DNA of 39,649 bases, taken from positions 1 through 39,649 of the IMG/VR virus record IMGVR_UViG_3300049825_000110. One strand, written 5' to 3'. The position numbers and the translations under genes were made by a program. The first letter of the stretch is position 1. Every line of letters begins with the position of its first letter. Under the pieces are notes generated by a model. That model was not told where the DNA came from, did no database searches, and worked only from the letters and a program-made list of their open reading frames with translations. Source of the DNA: a virus. Positions 22,763 through 31,379 of the stretch are shown here, piece by piece.

Positions 22763-23625
22763 GTCAAATAATTATTACAACGGATATTAATGATTTTATT
22801 ATTTACGATTTAAATAGTGAAGCCACAATTCACCGTCAAGGTATAACGGCCGAGTTAGATTGCAAGCATTTAAAAGATTCTGGAAGACCAACATTCAGGC
22901 CCTTTGGTATTGCTCAAGATGAAGATTCAATATACATATCGTCAAACGATCGGATTGGTCAGTTTAATAAATCGGACTATGAATTTAATAAATTAATTAA
23001 AGTACCACTTTGGATAAACACCCATCAAATTTTAAAAGATGGAGACACGCTGTACACATGTAATTCCGCAATTGATACCGTTGGGATATATAAGCCTGAT
23101 CAACACCAACAGCTCAGTCTCAATTACATGAAAATTTATGATCAGCAATTTAGTCCTGCGTATGCGAACCAGTTAGATACTCGGCATATCAATACAATAT
23201 ACAACCATAACGATGACATATATTTTGTGCGTCATAACCGAGGAATTGTGGCATCAGACATAGGATTGTTCGATAAACGCACGCTAACCCCCCAAATACT
23301 GATTAGCGTTGGAAAGGCTTGTCATGGTATCACCATCGTAGAGAACGTGCTTTATACGCTCTCTACAGAGACCGGCGAATTGATCGCAATTGAATTAAGC
23401 ACTTTAAATGTACAAAAAGTAAAATTAGTAGACCCAGATAGCACTTTTTTAAGAGGTTTAGATTTTGTAGATGGGAATTTAGTTATCGGATGTTCAATTA
23501 ATTATAAAAAGAACACAAAAGCTAAAAGTTGTTTTCTTCTTGTAGTCAATTTAAATACCAGTGGTTGTAAAAAATTAGAATTACCCGGCATAAAATTTAT
23601 TAACGATTTACAAATATTACCATAG
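22759..23625 (+). CDS. Beta-propeller-like protein
   Basis: A 288-residue protein with recurring ~40-residue blade-like segments: FGIAQDEDSIYISSNDRIGQ, INTHQILKDGDTLYTCNSAI, INTIYNHNDDIYFVRHNRG and ITIVENVLYTLSTETGELIA. The His in THQI, TRHI and CHGI is repeated at matching places, suggesting a metal or ligand at the propeller centre. Five to six blades are likely. No signal peptide. It overlaps the oxygenase by four bases (ATGA), so the two are a translational pair. Function unknown; possibly sugar or protein binding linked to the oxygenase. Confidence 0.7.
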   Translation: MSQIIITTDINDFIIYDLNSEATIHRQGITAELDCKHLKDSGRPTFRPFGIAQDEDSIYISSNDRIGQFNKSDYEFNKLIKVPLWINTHQILKDGDTLYTCNSAIDTVGIYKPDQHQQLSLNYMKIYDQQFSPAYANQLDTRHINTIYNHNDDIYFVRHNRGIVASDIGLFDKRTLTPQILISVGKACHGITIVENVLYTLSTETGELIAIELSTLNVQKVKLVDPDSTFLRGLDFVDGNLVIGCSINYKKNTKAKSCFLLVVNLNTSGCKKLELPGIKFINDLQILP

Positions 23626-23634
23626 GAATTAAGC

Positions 23635-23868
23635 ATGGAAAACCAGGACATCATCAACACCATCGGCGGTCTGTTGGCTGTTTTAATAGGGTGGCTAGGC
23701 CGAGAACTCTGGGACGCGGTTCAAAACCTAAAAGCTGACATGAAAAGCTTAGAGGTCAATTTGCCAACCAACTACGTTCGCAAAGACGACATGGAGGCAA
23801 GGTTTGATAAATTAGAGGCCATGTTAAATAAACTGTTTGATCGGATAGACCACAAGGCAGATAAGTAA
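23635..23868 (+). CDS. Small membrane protein of the lysis cassette
   Basis: A 77-residue protein with one N-terminal membrane helix (IINTIGGLLAVLIGWLG), then a charged coiled coil (KADMKSLEVNLPTNYVRKDDM, EARFDKLEAMLNKLFDRID). This form is common just upstream of phage endolysins and could be a holin-like or antiholin protein; a tail-anchored structural role cannot be excluded. GGAATT lies before the start and its stop overlaps the endolysin start (TAATG). Confidence 0.7.
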   Translation: MENQDIINTIGGLLAVLIGWLGRELWDAVQNLKADMKSLEVNLPTNYVRKDDMEARFDKLEAMLNKLFDRIDHKADK

Positions 23869-24281
23869 TGGTAAACTCACGCAGCCTATCAGATCTAAAC
23901 CCTAAGGTTGCCGCCATGTGTAGCGAGTTTATTAATCAATGTAAAGCCAAGGGTATAGACGTCATCATCACATCAACATATCGCGATGCTGAGAGTCAAA
24001 ACGCGCTCTACGCGCAAGGTCGCACTTTGCCTGGGAAAAAGGTAACTAACGCAAAAGCAGGCCAAAGTTTTCACAACTGGCGCGTTGCTTTTGATTTTTG
24101 TCCTATTGTTAACGGTAAAGCCCAATGGAACGACACAGCCTTATTTACCAAATGTGGAGAGATTGCAGAGGGTGTCGGTCTTCAGTGGGCCGGACGCTGG
24201 GTTAAGTTTAAAGAACTGGCACATTGCCAATATACAAACGGTCTAACACTTGCTGATTTTCAATCCGGCAAAACTTTATAG
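23868..24281 (+). CDS. Endolysin, M15-type peptidase
   Basis: A 137-residue zinc peptidase of the M15 (VanY/L-Ala-D-Glu peptidase) type that cuts peptidoglycan cross-bridges at lysis. TSTYRDAESQNALYAQGRT is the usual entry motif. The zinc ligands are His69 and Asp76 in SFHNWRVAFDF and His119 in ELAHCQY. There is no signal peptide or SAR segment, so it needs a holin to reach the wall. It is flanked by two small membrane proteins. Confidence 0.9.
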   Translation: MVNSRSLSDLNPKVAAMCSEFINQCKAKGIDVIITSTYRDAESQNALYAQGRTLPGKKVTNAKAGQSFHNWRVAFDFCPIVNGKAQWNDTALFTKCGEIAEGVGLQWAGRWVKFKELAHCQYTNGLTLADFQSGKTL

Positions 24282-24290
24282 GGAGTTACT

Positions 24291-24677
24291 ATGTTTAGTG
24301 GTTTAGCTAGTCTTATATTTCCAGCAATATTGCCAACACTTGCGGACGGTGTCCGTGGGCTTTTTGCTAAGTTCTCTGGCGGCGCTGGTGGCACCCCACA
24401 AAACGTTGACGAGCGTATTAAGTTAATGGAGGCCGAGACAGCCCGCTTGCAAGCGCTTGCTGAGATCGATAAACCAAGTGGCGAACCTAGCCGCTGGGTG
24501 ACTGACATGCGATCATCATTCAGATACATTGCTATCTTAATTATATGGCTTGCCACTATCGCTGCCGTATTCACCCCTGGTATTGCTGAATCAATTACGC
24601 TCATGATGCTCGACCTAAGTGGGGCTTGTATGTCCTTTGTCATTGGTGAGCGCATGTACCTAACACTAAAGAAATAA
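24291..24677 (+). CDS. Holin with three membrane segments (GTA_holin_3TM-like)
   Basis: A 128-residue protein with an N-terminal hydrophobic stretch (SGLASLIFPAILPTLADGV), a charged middle (DERIKLMEAETARLQALAEI), then RYIAILIIWLATIAAVFTPG and LMMLDLSGACMSFVIGERM. The arrangement fits three-membrane-pass holins of the gene-transfer-agent type, which let the endolysin through the inner membrane. It follows the endolysin by ten bases with GGGAG in the gap. Confidence 0.8.
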   Translation: MFSGLASLIFPAILPTLADGVRGLFAKFSGGAGGTPQNVDERIKLMEAETARLQALAEIDKPSGEPSRWVTDMRSSFRYIAILIIWLATIAAVFTPGIAESITLMMLDLSGACMSFVIGERMYLTLKK

Positions 24678-24693
24678 GGGGCGTAAATCCCTT
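24676..24693 (+). terminator. Weak hairpin after the lysis cassette
   Basis: AAGGG (24676-24680) can pair with CCCTT (24689-24693) and is followed by TAAATAT. The stem is short, so termination would be weak. It lies between the holin stop and the next TGCATTAGTA copy, where a transcript end would be expected. Confidence 0.3.
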
Positions 24694-24699
24694 TAAATA

Positions 24700-24709
24700 T
24701 GCATTAGTA
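24700..24709 (+). promoter_or_regulatory. TGCATTAGTA motif before the 24759 gene
   Basis: Exact copy, preceded by TTTAAA and followed by AAACTAAGG, ending 49 bases before the start codon of the low-complexity gene. GAGGAT lies just before that start. Confidence 0.55.
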
Positions 24710-24758
24710 AAACTAAGGGAATTGATCATCCCACATAAATAACCTCGAGGATAATATA

Positions 24759-25820
24759 ATGGACGGCTTTAAACCAATGGTAAAAATGAAGGCAGGCGGC
24801 AGCGTGTCTAAGGCAGTAGAAGAAAAATGCAGTGGCGGTGTCACAAAAAAATGTGGCGGCGGCAAAATGAAAGAAGGCGGTAAGACCGACCTTGCCCAAG
24901 ATAAAGCTTTAATTAAAAAAGCTATTGGCCAACACGACAAACAAGAACACCCAGGTGAGAAGACCGAACTAAAACTTAAACAAGGCGGTCGCTCTAAAAA
25001 AGCAGTAGGCACAGTTAAGAAGTTTGCCAAAGGTGGCGCTACTAGCACAGATAAAAAATGTAAAAATGGTGGCGCTATTGGAATGAAAAAAGATGCTGGC
25101 GACAAGGCCGACATCAAGAAAATCAAAGCCACTAAAGTTAAAAAAGAAACAACTCCAGTGAAAACTAAGGCCGCCGCAAAACCTAAAAAAATGGCTGACG
25201 GCGGAGCTTTAGACCTTAATGATGCGGCTAACTTAATACAGGGTCAAGGTGCTATCTCAGATGCCGAAAGAGGCATGGGTCGAGGCATGGGTCGAGGCAT
25301 GGGTCGAGGTATGGGCCAAGGTATGGGCCAAGGTATGGGTCGGGGTAAGGGTCGGGGTATGGACCAAGGCCAAAACTCAGGAATGTTAAAAAAATTACTT
25401 GCAATGGGTCAAGGTCCTAGAAAATTCGCCGACGGCGGAATGGCTATCAACCCCGCAATAATGAATAACCCTTTGGTTCAAAAATATGCGGATATGTTTT
25501 CTAATTTTTCCGGAAGAAACAACTCACCAGAACGTGGAGTTCGCAAAGCAGAACGTGAAGCAGAACGTGAAGCTCGCAGAATAAAAACTAGACCTCCAGT
25601 GACACCTCCAGTGACACCTCCAGTGACACCTCCAGTGACACCTCCAGTGACACCTCCAGTGACACCTCCAGTGACACCTCCAGTGACACCTCCAGTGACA
25701 CCTCCAGTGACACCTCCAATGGTCACTCCACCACCACCAATTAATTCAATGCCCGGGTCTAACCCATTTGGTATTGTAAGTGCTATTCCAAACGTAAAAC
25801 GTGGTGGAAGAATATTTTAA
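24759..25820 (+). CDS. Low-complexity Lys/Gly protein with GMGR and PPVT repeats
   Basis: A 353-residue protein built from low-complexity blocks. Residues 1-150 are Lys/Gly-rich with scattered xGG motifs (MKAGGS, FAKGGAT, MADGGAL) and the segment [20 protein letters not shown]. Eight four-residue units of the GMGR/GMGQ type follow, then KFADGGMAI and a charged helix, then ten exact PPVT units and a Pro-rich linker to RGGRIF. The N-terminal part resembles uncharacterised proteins in related phages. The role is unknown; a DNA- or capsid-interior-bound protein would fit the charge. Confidence 0.8.
   Translation: MDGFKPMVKMKAGGSVSKAVEEKCSGGVTKKCGGGKMKEGGKTDLAQDKALIKKAIGQHDKQEHPGEKTELKLKQGGRSKKAVGTVKKFAKGGATSTDKKCKNGGAIGMKKDAGDKADIKKIKATKVKKETTPVKTKAAAKPKKMADGGALDLNDAANLIQGQGAISDAERGMGRGMGRGMGRGMGQGMGQGMGRGKGRGMDQGQNSGMLKKLLAMGQGPRKFADGGMAINPAIMNNPLVQKYADMFSNFSGRNNSPERGVRKAEREAEREARRIKTRPPVTPPVTPPVTPPVTPPVTPPVTPPVTPPVTPPVTPPVTPPMVTPPPPINSMPGSNPFGIVSAIPNVKRGGRIF
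25272..25367 (+). repeat. Eight 12-bp units encoding G-M-G-R/Q
   Basis: Units of the form GGC ATG GGT CGA run from 25272. Three are exact; the later ones have drifted to GGT ATG GGC CAA and similar. It is a minisatellite inside the coding region, so length variation between relatives is expected in 12-bp steps. Confidence 0.9.
25593..25712 (+). repeat. Ten 12-bp units encoding PPVT
   Basis: CCTCCAGTGACA is repeated ten times without a mismatch from 25593 to 25712, then degenerates (CCTCCAATGGTC). The complete identity suggests very recent expansion. The protein product is a stiff polyproline-like linker. Confidence 0.95.
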
Positions 25821-25821
25821 T

Positions 25822-25971
25822 ATGCCGGTTAAATCTAAGGCACAACAGAAAGCGATGTACGCGGCAGCCGAGGGTGAAAGTACTCTCGGTATCCCTAAAA
25901 AAGTAGGCAAAGAATTTGTTAAGGGCCCAGCCCCAAAGAACTTACCTAAAAAAGCTCCTAAGAAGAAATAA
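25822..25971 (+). CDS. 49-residue basic protein, DUF3008-like
   Basis: It reads [20 protein letters not shown] then [18 protein letters not shown] and ends in PKKAPKKK. The pattern of KSKAQQ, a small Ala-rich helix and IPKKVGKEF matches the short family I know as DUF3008, frequent in phages and their hosts. Function unknown. It is one base downstream of the previous stop and overlaps the next start (TAATG). Confidence 0.85.
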   Translation: MPVKSKAQQKAMYAAAEGESTLGIPKKVGKEFVKGPAPKNLPKKAPKKK

Positions 25972-27050
25972 TGGCATACTCCGGAACGTACAATGCAACC
26001 AACATTACGGTTGATCAATTAATTTCATACGCCTACCGCGACGCTGGTAAGGCTGCAGAAGAGATCACGCCGGAGTATATCAACGCTGGTAAGCAATCAT
26101 TATTTTACATTCTACAAAATTCCGCTAACCGCGGAATTAATTTGTGGTTGCAAAAGATTGAAGTGTTGGGACCTAAGGCATTCCAACAATTTATGAAGAT
26201 GCCACGCAACGTGGTTGACATATTGGAAGCCAATTGGATATATGCCGTTAACCCTCAAATTGCAACGGCCCTTCCTACCGACAACGTAAACGCTTCAGTT
26301 TTATTTGATCAGTCTGTTAACGCTAGTTTAACATTTAACGCCACATCAACACTTGCCAAAAATTATTTTGGCGCTCAGTTCCAACAACAAACTAGATTGT
26401 TCTACGTTGGGTTTAATGCGTACTCACCCGTTGGATTGACTACGTATGAGTTAGATTTAGAGGTCAGTAACGACGGCGTTAATTGGGTATTCTGGCAAGC
26501 ATTTGAATCTACCACTTTGGCAGATCAAGAGTGGAAGTATTTAACCATTACATCGACCCAAGCATTTTACTACTACCGTTTAAAAAACCGAAATACAACA
26601 TCAACGTTTTCTATTCGTGCAATTCAATTTGCTCAAAGTCAACAAGTTATCCCATTGGCTAGATTAAATAGAACAGATTATTTTAATCTACCAAACAAGC
26701 AATTTCCTGGAAACCGTTCTTTACAGTACTGGTTTAATCGTCAGATTGATCCTGAAATTTACTTCTGGCCGGTGCCTAATGATAATTACCAAATATTCCA
26801 GTTTATTCTTGAATTACAACCTCAAGACGTAGGTAGTTTGACTAATGAGTTATATTTACCAGATCGTTGGGTGGCATACATTCAAGCTGAATTGTCTCAC
26901 AGACTGGCGCTGCAGTTGCCCAACGTAGATTTAAACAGAGTAACATACTTGAAACAAATAGCTCTAGAGCTAAGAACCCAAGCTGAAGAAGAAGATCGTG
27001 ATAAGTCTCCTATCTACTTCCAACCTAACATAGCACCATACACGAGGTAG
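25971..27050 (+). CDS. Neck/tail structural protein
   Basis: A 359-residue protein. The helical N-terminus (VDQLISYAYRDAGKAAEEIT, then YINAGKQSLFYILQNSANRG and INLWLQKIEVL) is followed by a beta-rich middle (LDLEVSNDGVNWVFWQAFES, a discoidin/coat-like strand pattern) and a helical end (WVAYIQAELSHRLALQLPNV). The N-terminal part resembles head-tail connector and adaptor proteins of podoviruses. It lies directly before an adaptor-like gene. Exact function not certain; virion neck is the best guess. Confidence 0.75.
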   Translation: MAYSGTYNATNITVDQLISYAYRDAGKAAEEITPEYINAGKQSLFYILQNSANRGINLWLQKIEVLGPKAFQQFMKMPRNVVDILEANWIYAVNPQIATALPTDNVNASVLFDQSVNASLTFNATSTLAKNYFGAQFQQQTRLFYVGFNAYSPVGLTTYELDLEVSNDGVNWVFWQAFESTTLADQEWKYLTITSTQAFYYYRLKNRNTTSTFSIRAIQFAQSQQVIPLARLNRTDYFNLPNKQFPGNRSLQYWFNRQIDPEIYFWPVPNDNYQIFQFILELQPQDVGSLTNELYLPDRWVAYIQAELSHRLALQLPNVDLNRVTYLKQIALELRTQAEEEDRDKSPIYFQPNIAPYTR

Positions 27051-27051
27051 C

Positions 27052-27672
27052 ATGAGCGGCGCATATCAACAAACATATGATAATCTAATCCAAGATATTA
27101 TCAATTACATGGAGCGTGACGACGCACAGTTCGTTGCGCAAATTCCTAGTTTAATTGGATTAGCGGAGTCTGCAATTGCTGCAGAACTTAAAACTTACTT
27201 GCAACTAACCGTTGTAGAAACAACATTGTCAGTTAATCAAGTTGTGCTATCAAAACCGGCAAGGTGGCGCAAGACGGTGTCTATGAAAGTTAATGGTCAG
27301 CCTATTTTAATGCGCAGTCAAGACTATGTGTCAATGTACCAGTCTGAATCTGATAACGGCAAGCCTTTGTATTATGCCGAGTATGATTATAATAACTGGG
27401 CGTTTGCCCCTAAGCCGGACCAAGATTATCCCGTTGAAATTATTTACTACAGTGAAATTCAACCACTTGATACCACAAACCAACAGAACCTATTTACTAG
27501 AGAGTGCCCTCAAGCAATGCTTTTTGGAGCCTTACTTCAAGCTCAAGGATATTTAAAAGCGCTTGACAAGCTGCCAATTTGGAAGCAATACTATGATGAT
27601 TCATTAGTCGCGCTTAAGAAAGAGGACAGTGCTCGCCGCCTCGATAGAAACTCTACAATTCAGGAACCTTAA
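27052..27672 (+). CDS. Head-tail adaptor protein
   Basis: A 206-residue protein resembling phage adaptors of the SU10/gp6 type that join portal to tail. Features seen: an N-terminal helical pair (YDNLIQDIINYMERDDAQFV, IGLAESAIAAELKTYLQL), the strand VVLSKPARWRKTVSMKVNG, the typical YYAEYDYNNWAFAPKPD, and the helix FTRECPQAMLFGALLQAQGY near the end. It follows the previous gene by one base. Confidence 0.8.
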   Translation: MSGAYQQTYDNLIQDIINYMERDDAQFVAQIPSLIGLAESAIAAELKTYLQLTVVETTLSVNQVVLSKPARWRKTVSMKVNGQPILMRSQDYVSMYQSESDNGKPLYYAEYDYNNWAFAPKPDQDYPVEIIYYSEIQPLDTTNQQNLFTRECPQAMLFGALLQAQGYLKALDKLPIWKQYYDDSLVALKKEDSARRLDRNSTIQEP

Positions 27673-27675
27673 TAC

Positions 27676-28944
27676 ATGGCAACCACATACACCTCACCAT
27701 TTACGGGTACCGTTGTTGAACCAACAGACGTATCCTATTACTCTTTGTCATTTACGACATCGACCCAATTGTATTGGCCTGCGGTTGTTAATCCAACGCA
27801 AGTTCCTGCAGCACGTATTATGGATTGCTCAACATCAACAGCAAGCCTTAATATTATCTTACCTCAAGGTAACCAAGGATCCGTTGGTACCGATATTCTT
27901 ATCAGAAACACAGGTTCTGTAGCATTTGCGGTAGTTAATTTTTCTGGCACCGGAGCGGTAATTATCAACCCCGGAATTTCCATCTACTTCTACTTAACAA
28001 ACAATTCTACAGAGGCGGGCGTTTGGAAGAATGTAACCTTTGGCGCCGGGACATCTTCAGCAGATGCGGCAGCGTTAGCTGGAAACGGACTAACTACGAC
28101 CCTTGCAGGTAAGTTAGCCACTACAGGAAACGTTATTACAACCAATTCTACGCCCACTATTGCGGACAGTAGTCGGGCCGCCACTTATGTTTGGACGGGA
28201 GGCGCTGGCACTTTTACTCTCCCAAATACCCTTTCTCTTTCCACTGGTTGGTACATTTCGTTTAGAAATGGTGGGACAGGTACGCTTACAATCCAAACTA
28301 CTAACACGGCTTTGATCAATGGATTAGGATCTATTGCAATAAACCCAGGAGACTCAGGGTTTATTTTTTATCAAGCAGCTGCGGGAAATTTCTACACTGT
28401 GGGTTGGGCAACTCCAGTAAACGTTTCATTTTCTGCGGCAACATATGACGTGGATAGTATCATCCCAAATACATTAAGCTTGGTGTCCTATGCGCCAATT
28501 ATTCAAACTTACGTGTCTTTATCTGGAACTAGGACACAAACTTTGGCGGTAACTCTTCCAGCCATTACTCAACTGTATGTGTTAGTTAATGATACGAATG
28601 CCACAGCATATAACATTACGTTCCAAGTTTCAGGAAGTACTGCACCCCCATTGAGTTTATCTAACGGGCAAATTGTTACTATTTTAACGGACGCCGGAAA
28701 CATTTACATCTTAACTCAATCCACACTCTCTATTTTTTATGCGGGTGATGGAACTGCAGCTACACCTACATACTCATTTTTAAATGACACACATACAGGT
28801 ATGTACTTACAAGGTACAAGTAAACTAGGATTTTCAGTTAACAGTACGTTAATGTTAAATATCGATAATACCAACACTTCACTCCCTGTAATTTCAACAC
28901 CAGCCACATTTAATGCTAAATTGATCCCTGGCGGAACGTTCTAA
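27676..28944 (+). CDS. Tail fibre/spike-like protein
   Basis: A 422-residue, beta-rich protein of Thr, Ser, Ala and Gly. Two similar modules (TFTLPNTLSLSTGWYISFRN and LYVLVNDTNATAYNITFQV contexts) precede a C-terminal segment YSFLNDTHTGMYLQGTSKLG, a common tip motif in phage fibres. It lies between the adaptor and the tail tube/stabilisation-like gene with three-base spacing and is followed by that gene without a gap. Probably part of the tail or base of a fibre. Confidence 0.75.
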   Translation: MATTYTSPFTGTVVEPTDVSYYSLSFTTSTQLYWPAVVNPTQVPAARIMDCSTSTASLNIILPQGNQGSVGTDILIRNTGSVAFAVVNFSGTGAVIINPGISIYFYLTNNSTEAGVWKNVTFGAGTSSADAAALAGNGLTTTLAGKLATTGNVITTNSTPTIADSSRAATYVWTGGAGTFTLPNTLSLSTGWYISFRNGGTGTLTIQTTNTALINGLGSIAINPGDSGFIFYQAAAGNFYTVGWATPVNVSFSAATYDVDSIIPNTLSLVSYAPIIQTYVSLSGTRTQTLAVTLPAITQLYVLVNDTNATAYNITFQVSGSTAPPLSLSNGQIVTILTDAGNIYILTQSTLSIFYAGDGTAATPTYSFLNDTHTGMYLQGTSKLGFSVNSTLMLNIDNTNTSLPVISTPATFNAKLIPGGTF

Positions 28945-31080
28945 ATGGCACAAGACCAGTATAATCAAATATACACCCTAAGCGTTCAACCTGGAATTAA
29001 ACGCGATGGAACAGTGTTTGAAGCTAGAGAATTCAGCGATGGTGTGTGGTGCCGATTCCAACGCGGAGTCCCTAAAAAAATGGGAGGCTATTCTCAAATA
29101 GCAGCATCATTTAGTGGAATTTCTCGCGGTATGATTATGAACTCGTACAACGGGTTAAATTATATTTTTTCGGGAACAAATAATAATTTAGATATTTTCA
29201 CTACCGATCAAAATATTGCGGTAGGTAACGGTCCGTATTCAGCAATTTTTAATGTGGGCTACGCTCCAATTGCTATCACAGCAAATACTACTGGGTCATT
29301 TACCGTCACTGGGGGATCCACAACAACTGGACGAACAGGAATGTATCCTGCCGGCACCAAGGTTGTGTTTACTAAAAGCGCTAACCCAACGGTTTACACT
29401 GTTACGTCTTCAACCTTTGCAACGCCTAACACTACTGTAAATTTTACTCCGGCGCTTTCTGGAACCGTCACTACTGCGTACTTAGCAGACGTAAAATTTA
29501 ATCCCGATCCTAGGTTACTATGGCAGTTTGATTACCAATATGAACCATTGGGCGGAGCATTAAATTTAATAACTCACCCAGGACTTAACTTAAACAACGT
29601 AGATAACGGCGTGGAGTCCCCTGTATTTTTTGGATCTACCACTTCAAACGTTAGTAACTCTTGGACATTTAATGTATTGGCCGACTCCGATGGCACAGCC
29701 CCAACATACAAACCTATTCAAGTTGACGGCGGTGTTTGTGTTCTCCCTCCTTTTATTTTTGTGTATGGGTCCAATGGGTTTATTGCAAATAACCACGTAA
29801 GTTCCATCTATCCGGAACAAAGTTTTACCAATTGGAACGGACCTACAGCCAACCAAACTAACGTGGCGACTGGCAAGATTGTAAAAGGGATGACTGTCCG
29901 CGGTGGTACAAATTCACCGTCAGGATTATTCTGGGCTACAGACAGTTTAGTTCGCGTCTCATTTGTTAATAACCCTCCTCAATATTGGCAATATGATGTT
30001 GTCTCAAGTCAAATCTCAATCATGTCGTCTAGTGCAGTTGTTGAAATGGATGGTGTGTACTATTGGATGGGTGTTGATAGATTCTACGCTTACAATGGTG
30101 TGGTTCAAGTACTAGCCAATGATAAAAATGTTAACTGGCTATTTAACAATTTAAACTACTTCCAACGTCAAAAGGTTTGGGCTACTAAAGTCCCAAGGTA
30201 CAATGAGATCTGGTTCTTCTATCCTCGTGGCACTTCACTAGAGTGCACCGATGCTATCGTTTATAACGTAAAAGATAAACTTTGGTATGATGCTGGACAA
30301 GCCGAAGGGGCTCAACGTTCAAGTGGATTTACTACCGAAGTATTTCCAACACCTATTTGGAGTGATTGGAACTATAAATCAACATACAGCGTGCCGTATA
30401 CCGTTCTAGCTACTCCTCCAGGACAATCGGCAGCTACCATATATCAAGTGTATATTAGAGGGGATGTAACAACGGTATTTAGTCCAGGTCAATACATATC
30501 TAAATCTTTAACGTCTACTGAAGTTTTTCAAATTGTGGACAGTCAATACATTACTACAACAGCAATTGGTAATCCAGGGGTGACAAAGATCACAACGTTA
30601 ACTTCCATGGCTAACCCTGTAATATTCCCTGCTACTCCAGTGCCTCTACCAGCGGGCTCACTAATTTACAACGTAAAAGGTGGCTACGCTCTTTGGCAAC
30701 ATGAAATTGGAGTAAATAAGGTAACTGCAAATTATGAAACAGCAGTTTATTCAGCCTTTAAAACTTGTGATATTAGCTGGGTTGGGGGAACACCTTCAGA
30801 AGATACCAGCGTTGGGATCAATCGACGCATGCACTTGCGTCGAATTGAGCCAGATTTTGTGCAAACAGGCCCCATGGATTTAACAGTATCTGGGCGTAAA
30901 TTTGCTAGAGGAACTCAAGAAAATTCTGGACCCTACACCTTTACTCCTGATACCGAAAAAATTGATTTACGAGTTGAACATCGCGAGGTATCATTGTTAT
31001 TTGAATCAAACGCCATTGACGGTAATTACGAGATGGGCAGAATATTAGTTACCGCTGAACTTGGTGATGAAAGACCTTAA
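28945..31080 (+). CDS. Tail nozzle / DNA-stabilisation-like protein
   Basis: A 711-residue protein. The start (IYTLSVQPGIKRDGTVFEAR, then WCRFQRGVPKKMGGY) is typical of large beta-propeller-like tail hub or nozzle proteins of podoviruses (the P22 gp10 role, closing the channel after packaging). The repeated short beta segments (WYDAGQAEGAQRSSGF, MGVDRFYAYNGVVQVL) fit propeller blades. The C-terminal region (VDLRVEHREVSLLFESNAID) is a beta sandwich. Assigned from sequence style and position only. Confidence 0.7.
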   Translation: MAQDQYNQIYTLSVQPGIKRDGTVFEAREFSDGVWCRFQRGVPKKMGGYSQIAASFSGISRGMIMNSYNGLNYIFSGTNNNLDIFTTDQNIAVGNGPYSAIFNVGYAPIAITANTTGSFTVTGGSTTTGRTGMYPAGTKVVFTKSANPTVYTVTSSTFATPNTTVNFTPALSGTVTTAYLADVKFNPDPRLLWQFDYQYEPLGGALNLITHPGLNLNNVDNGVESPVFFGSTTSNVSNSWTFNVLADSDGTAPTYKPIQVDGGVCVLPPFIFVYGSNGFIANNHVSSIYPEQSFTNWNGPTANQTNVATGKIVKGMTVRGGTNSPSGLFWATDSLVRVSFVNNPPQYWQYDVVSSQISIMSSSAVVEMDGVYYWMGVDRFYAYNGVVQVLANDKNVNWLFNNLNYFQRQKVWATKVPRYNEIWFFYPRGTSLECTDAIVYNVKDKLWYDAGQAEGAQRSSGFTTEVFPTPIWSDWNYKSTYSVPYTVLATPPGQSAATIYQVYIRGDVTTVFSPGQYISKSLTSTEVFQIVDSQYITTTAIGNPGVTKITTLTSMANPVIFPATPVPLPAGSLIYNVKGGYALWQHEIGVNKVTANYETAVYSAFKTCDISWVGGTPSEDTSVGINRRMHLRRIEPDFVQTGPMDLTVSGRKFARGTQENSGPYTFTPDTEKIDLRVEHREVSLLFESNAIDGNYEMGRILVTAELGDERP

Positions 31081-31340
31081 TGGCTAATAATTTTCAACCT
31101 AGTTTTCCCTTCTTACCTGCCCACTCTTCTTGGGAAAACTTTAATGGTAACTTGATCATGTACTATGGTCAAGAACCCATTCCATATACCTCAGAAGAGG
31201 AGTGGCAGCTTACTGCTAAAAATATGGCTCAACTGCCTGCATTTTCAGTATTTCCTGTACCTGATCCGGGGAAGTTTGCATCTTGGCAAGACTGGGCAAG
31301 CGAGTTTGTATTAATAGTTAATGGCAAACCTAAAAATTAA
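31080..31340 (+). CDS. Small tail-region protein
   Basis: An 86-residue protein with many aromatic residues (FQPSFPFLPAHSSWENFNGN, YYGQEPIPYTSEEEW). Its ATG overlaps the stop of the nozzle-like gene (TAATG). No domain recognised. The region after its stop includes a weak dyad and a TGCATTAGTA motif, so it ends a transcription unit. Confidence 0.75.
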   Translation: MANNFQPSFPFLPAHSSWENFNGNLIMYYGQEPIPYTSEEEWQLTAKNMAQLPAFSVFPVPDPGKFASWQDWASEFVLIVNGKPKN

Positions 31341-31362
31341 TGGGCGATAAATCGTTCATTTT

Positions 31363-31372
31363 TGCATTAGTA
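31363..31372 (+). promoter_or_regulatory. TGCATTAGTA motif before the GNAT gene
   Basis: Exact copy followed by TACATAG, ending seven bases before ATG. If it is a promoter, the GNAT transcript would be almost leaderless; no Shine-Dalgarno is seen between motif and start, which fits that idea. Confidence 0.55.
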
Positions 31373-31379
31373 TACATAG

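Noticed and set aside
25272-25712. Regular short repeats, considered as CRISPR
   Set aside because: Units are 12 bp, contiguous, without spacers, and in frame inside a coding gene.
31343-31361. Weak dyad with T-rich tail after the 31080 gene, considered as a terminator
   Set aside because: The stem is only four to five A/T-containing pairs; too weak to call on its own.
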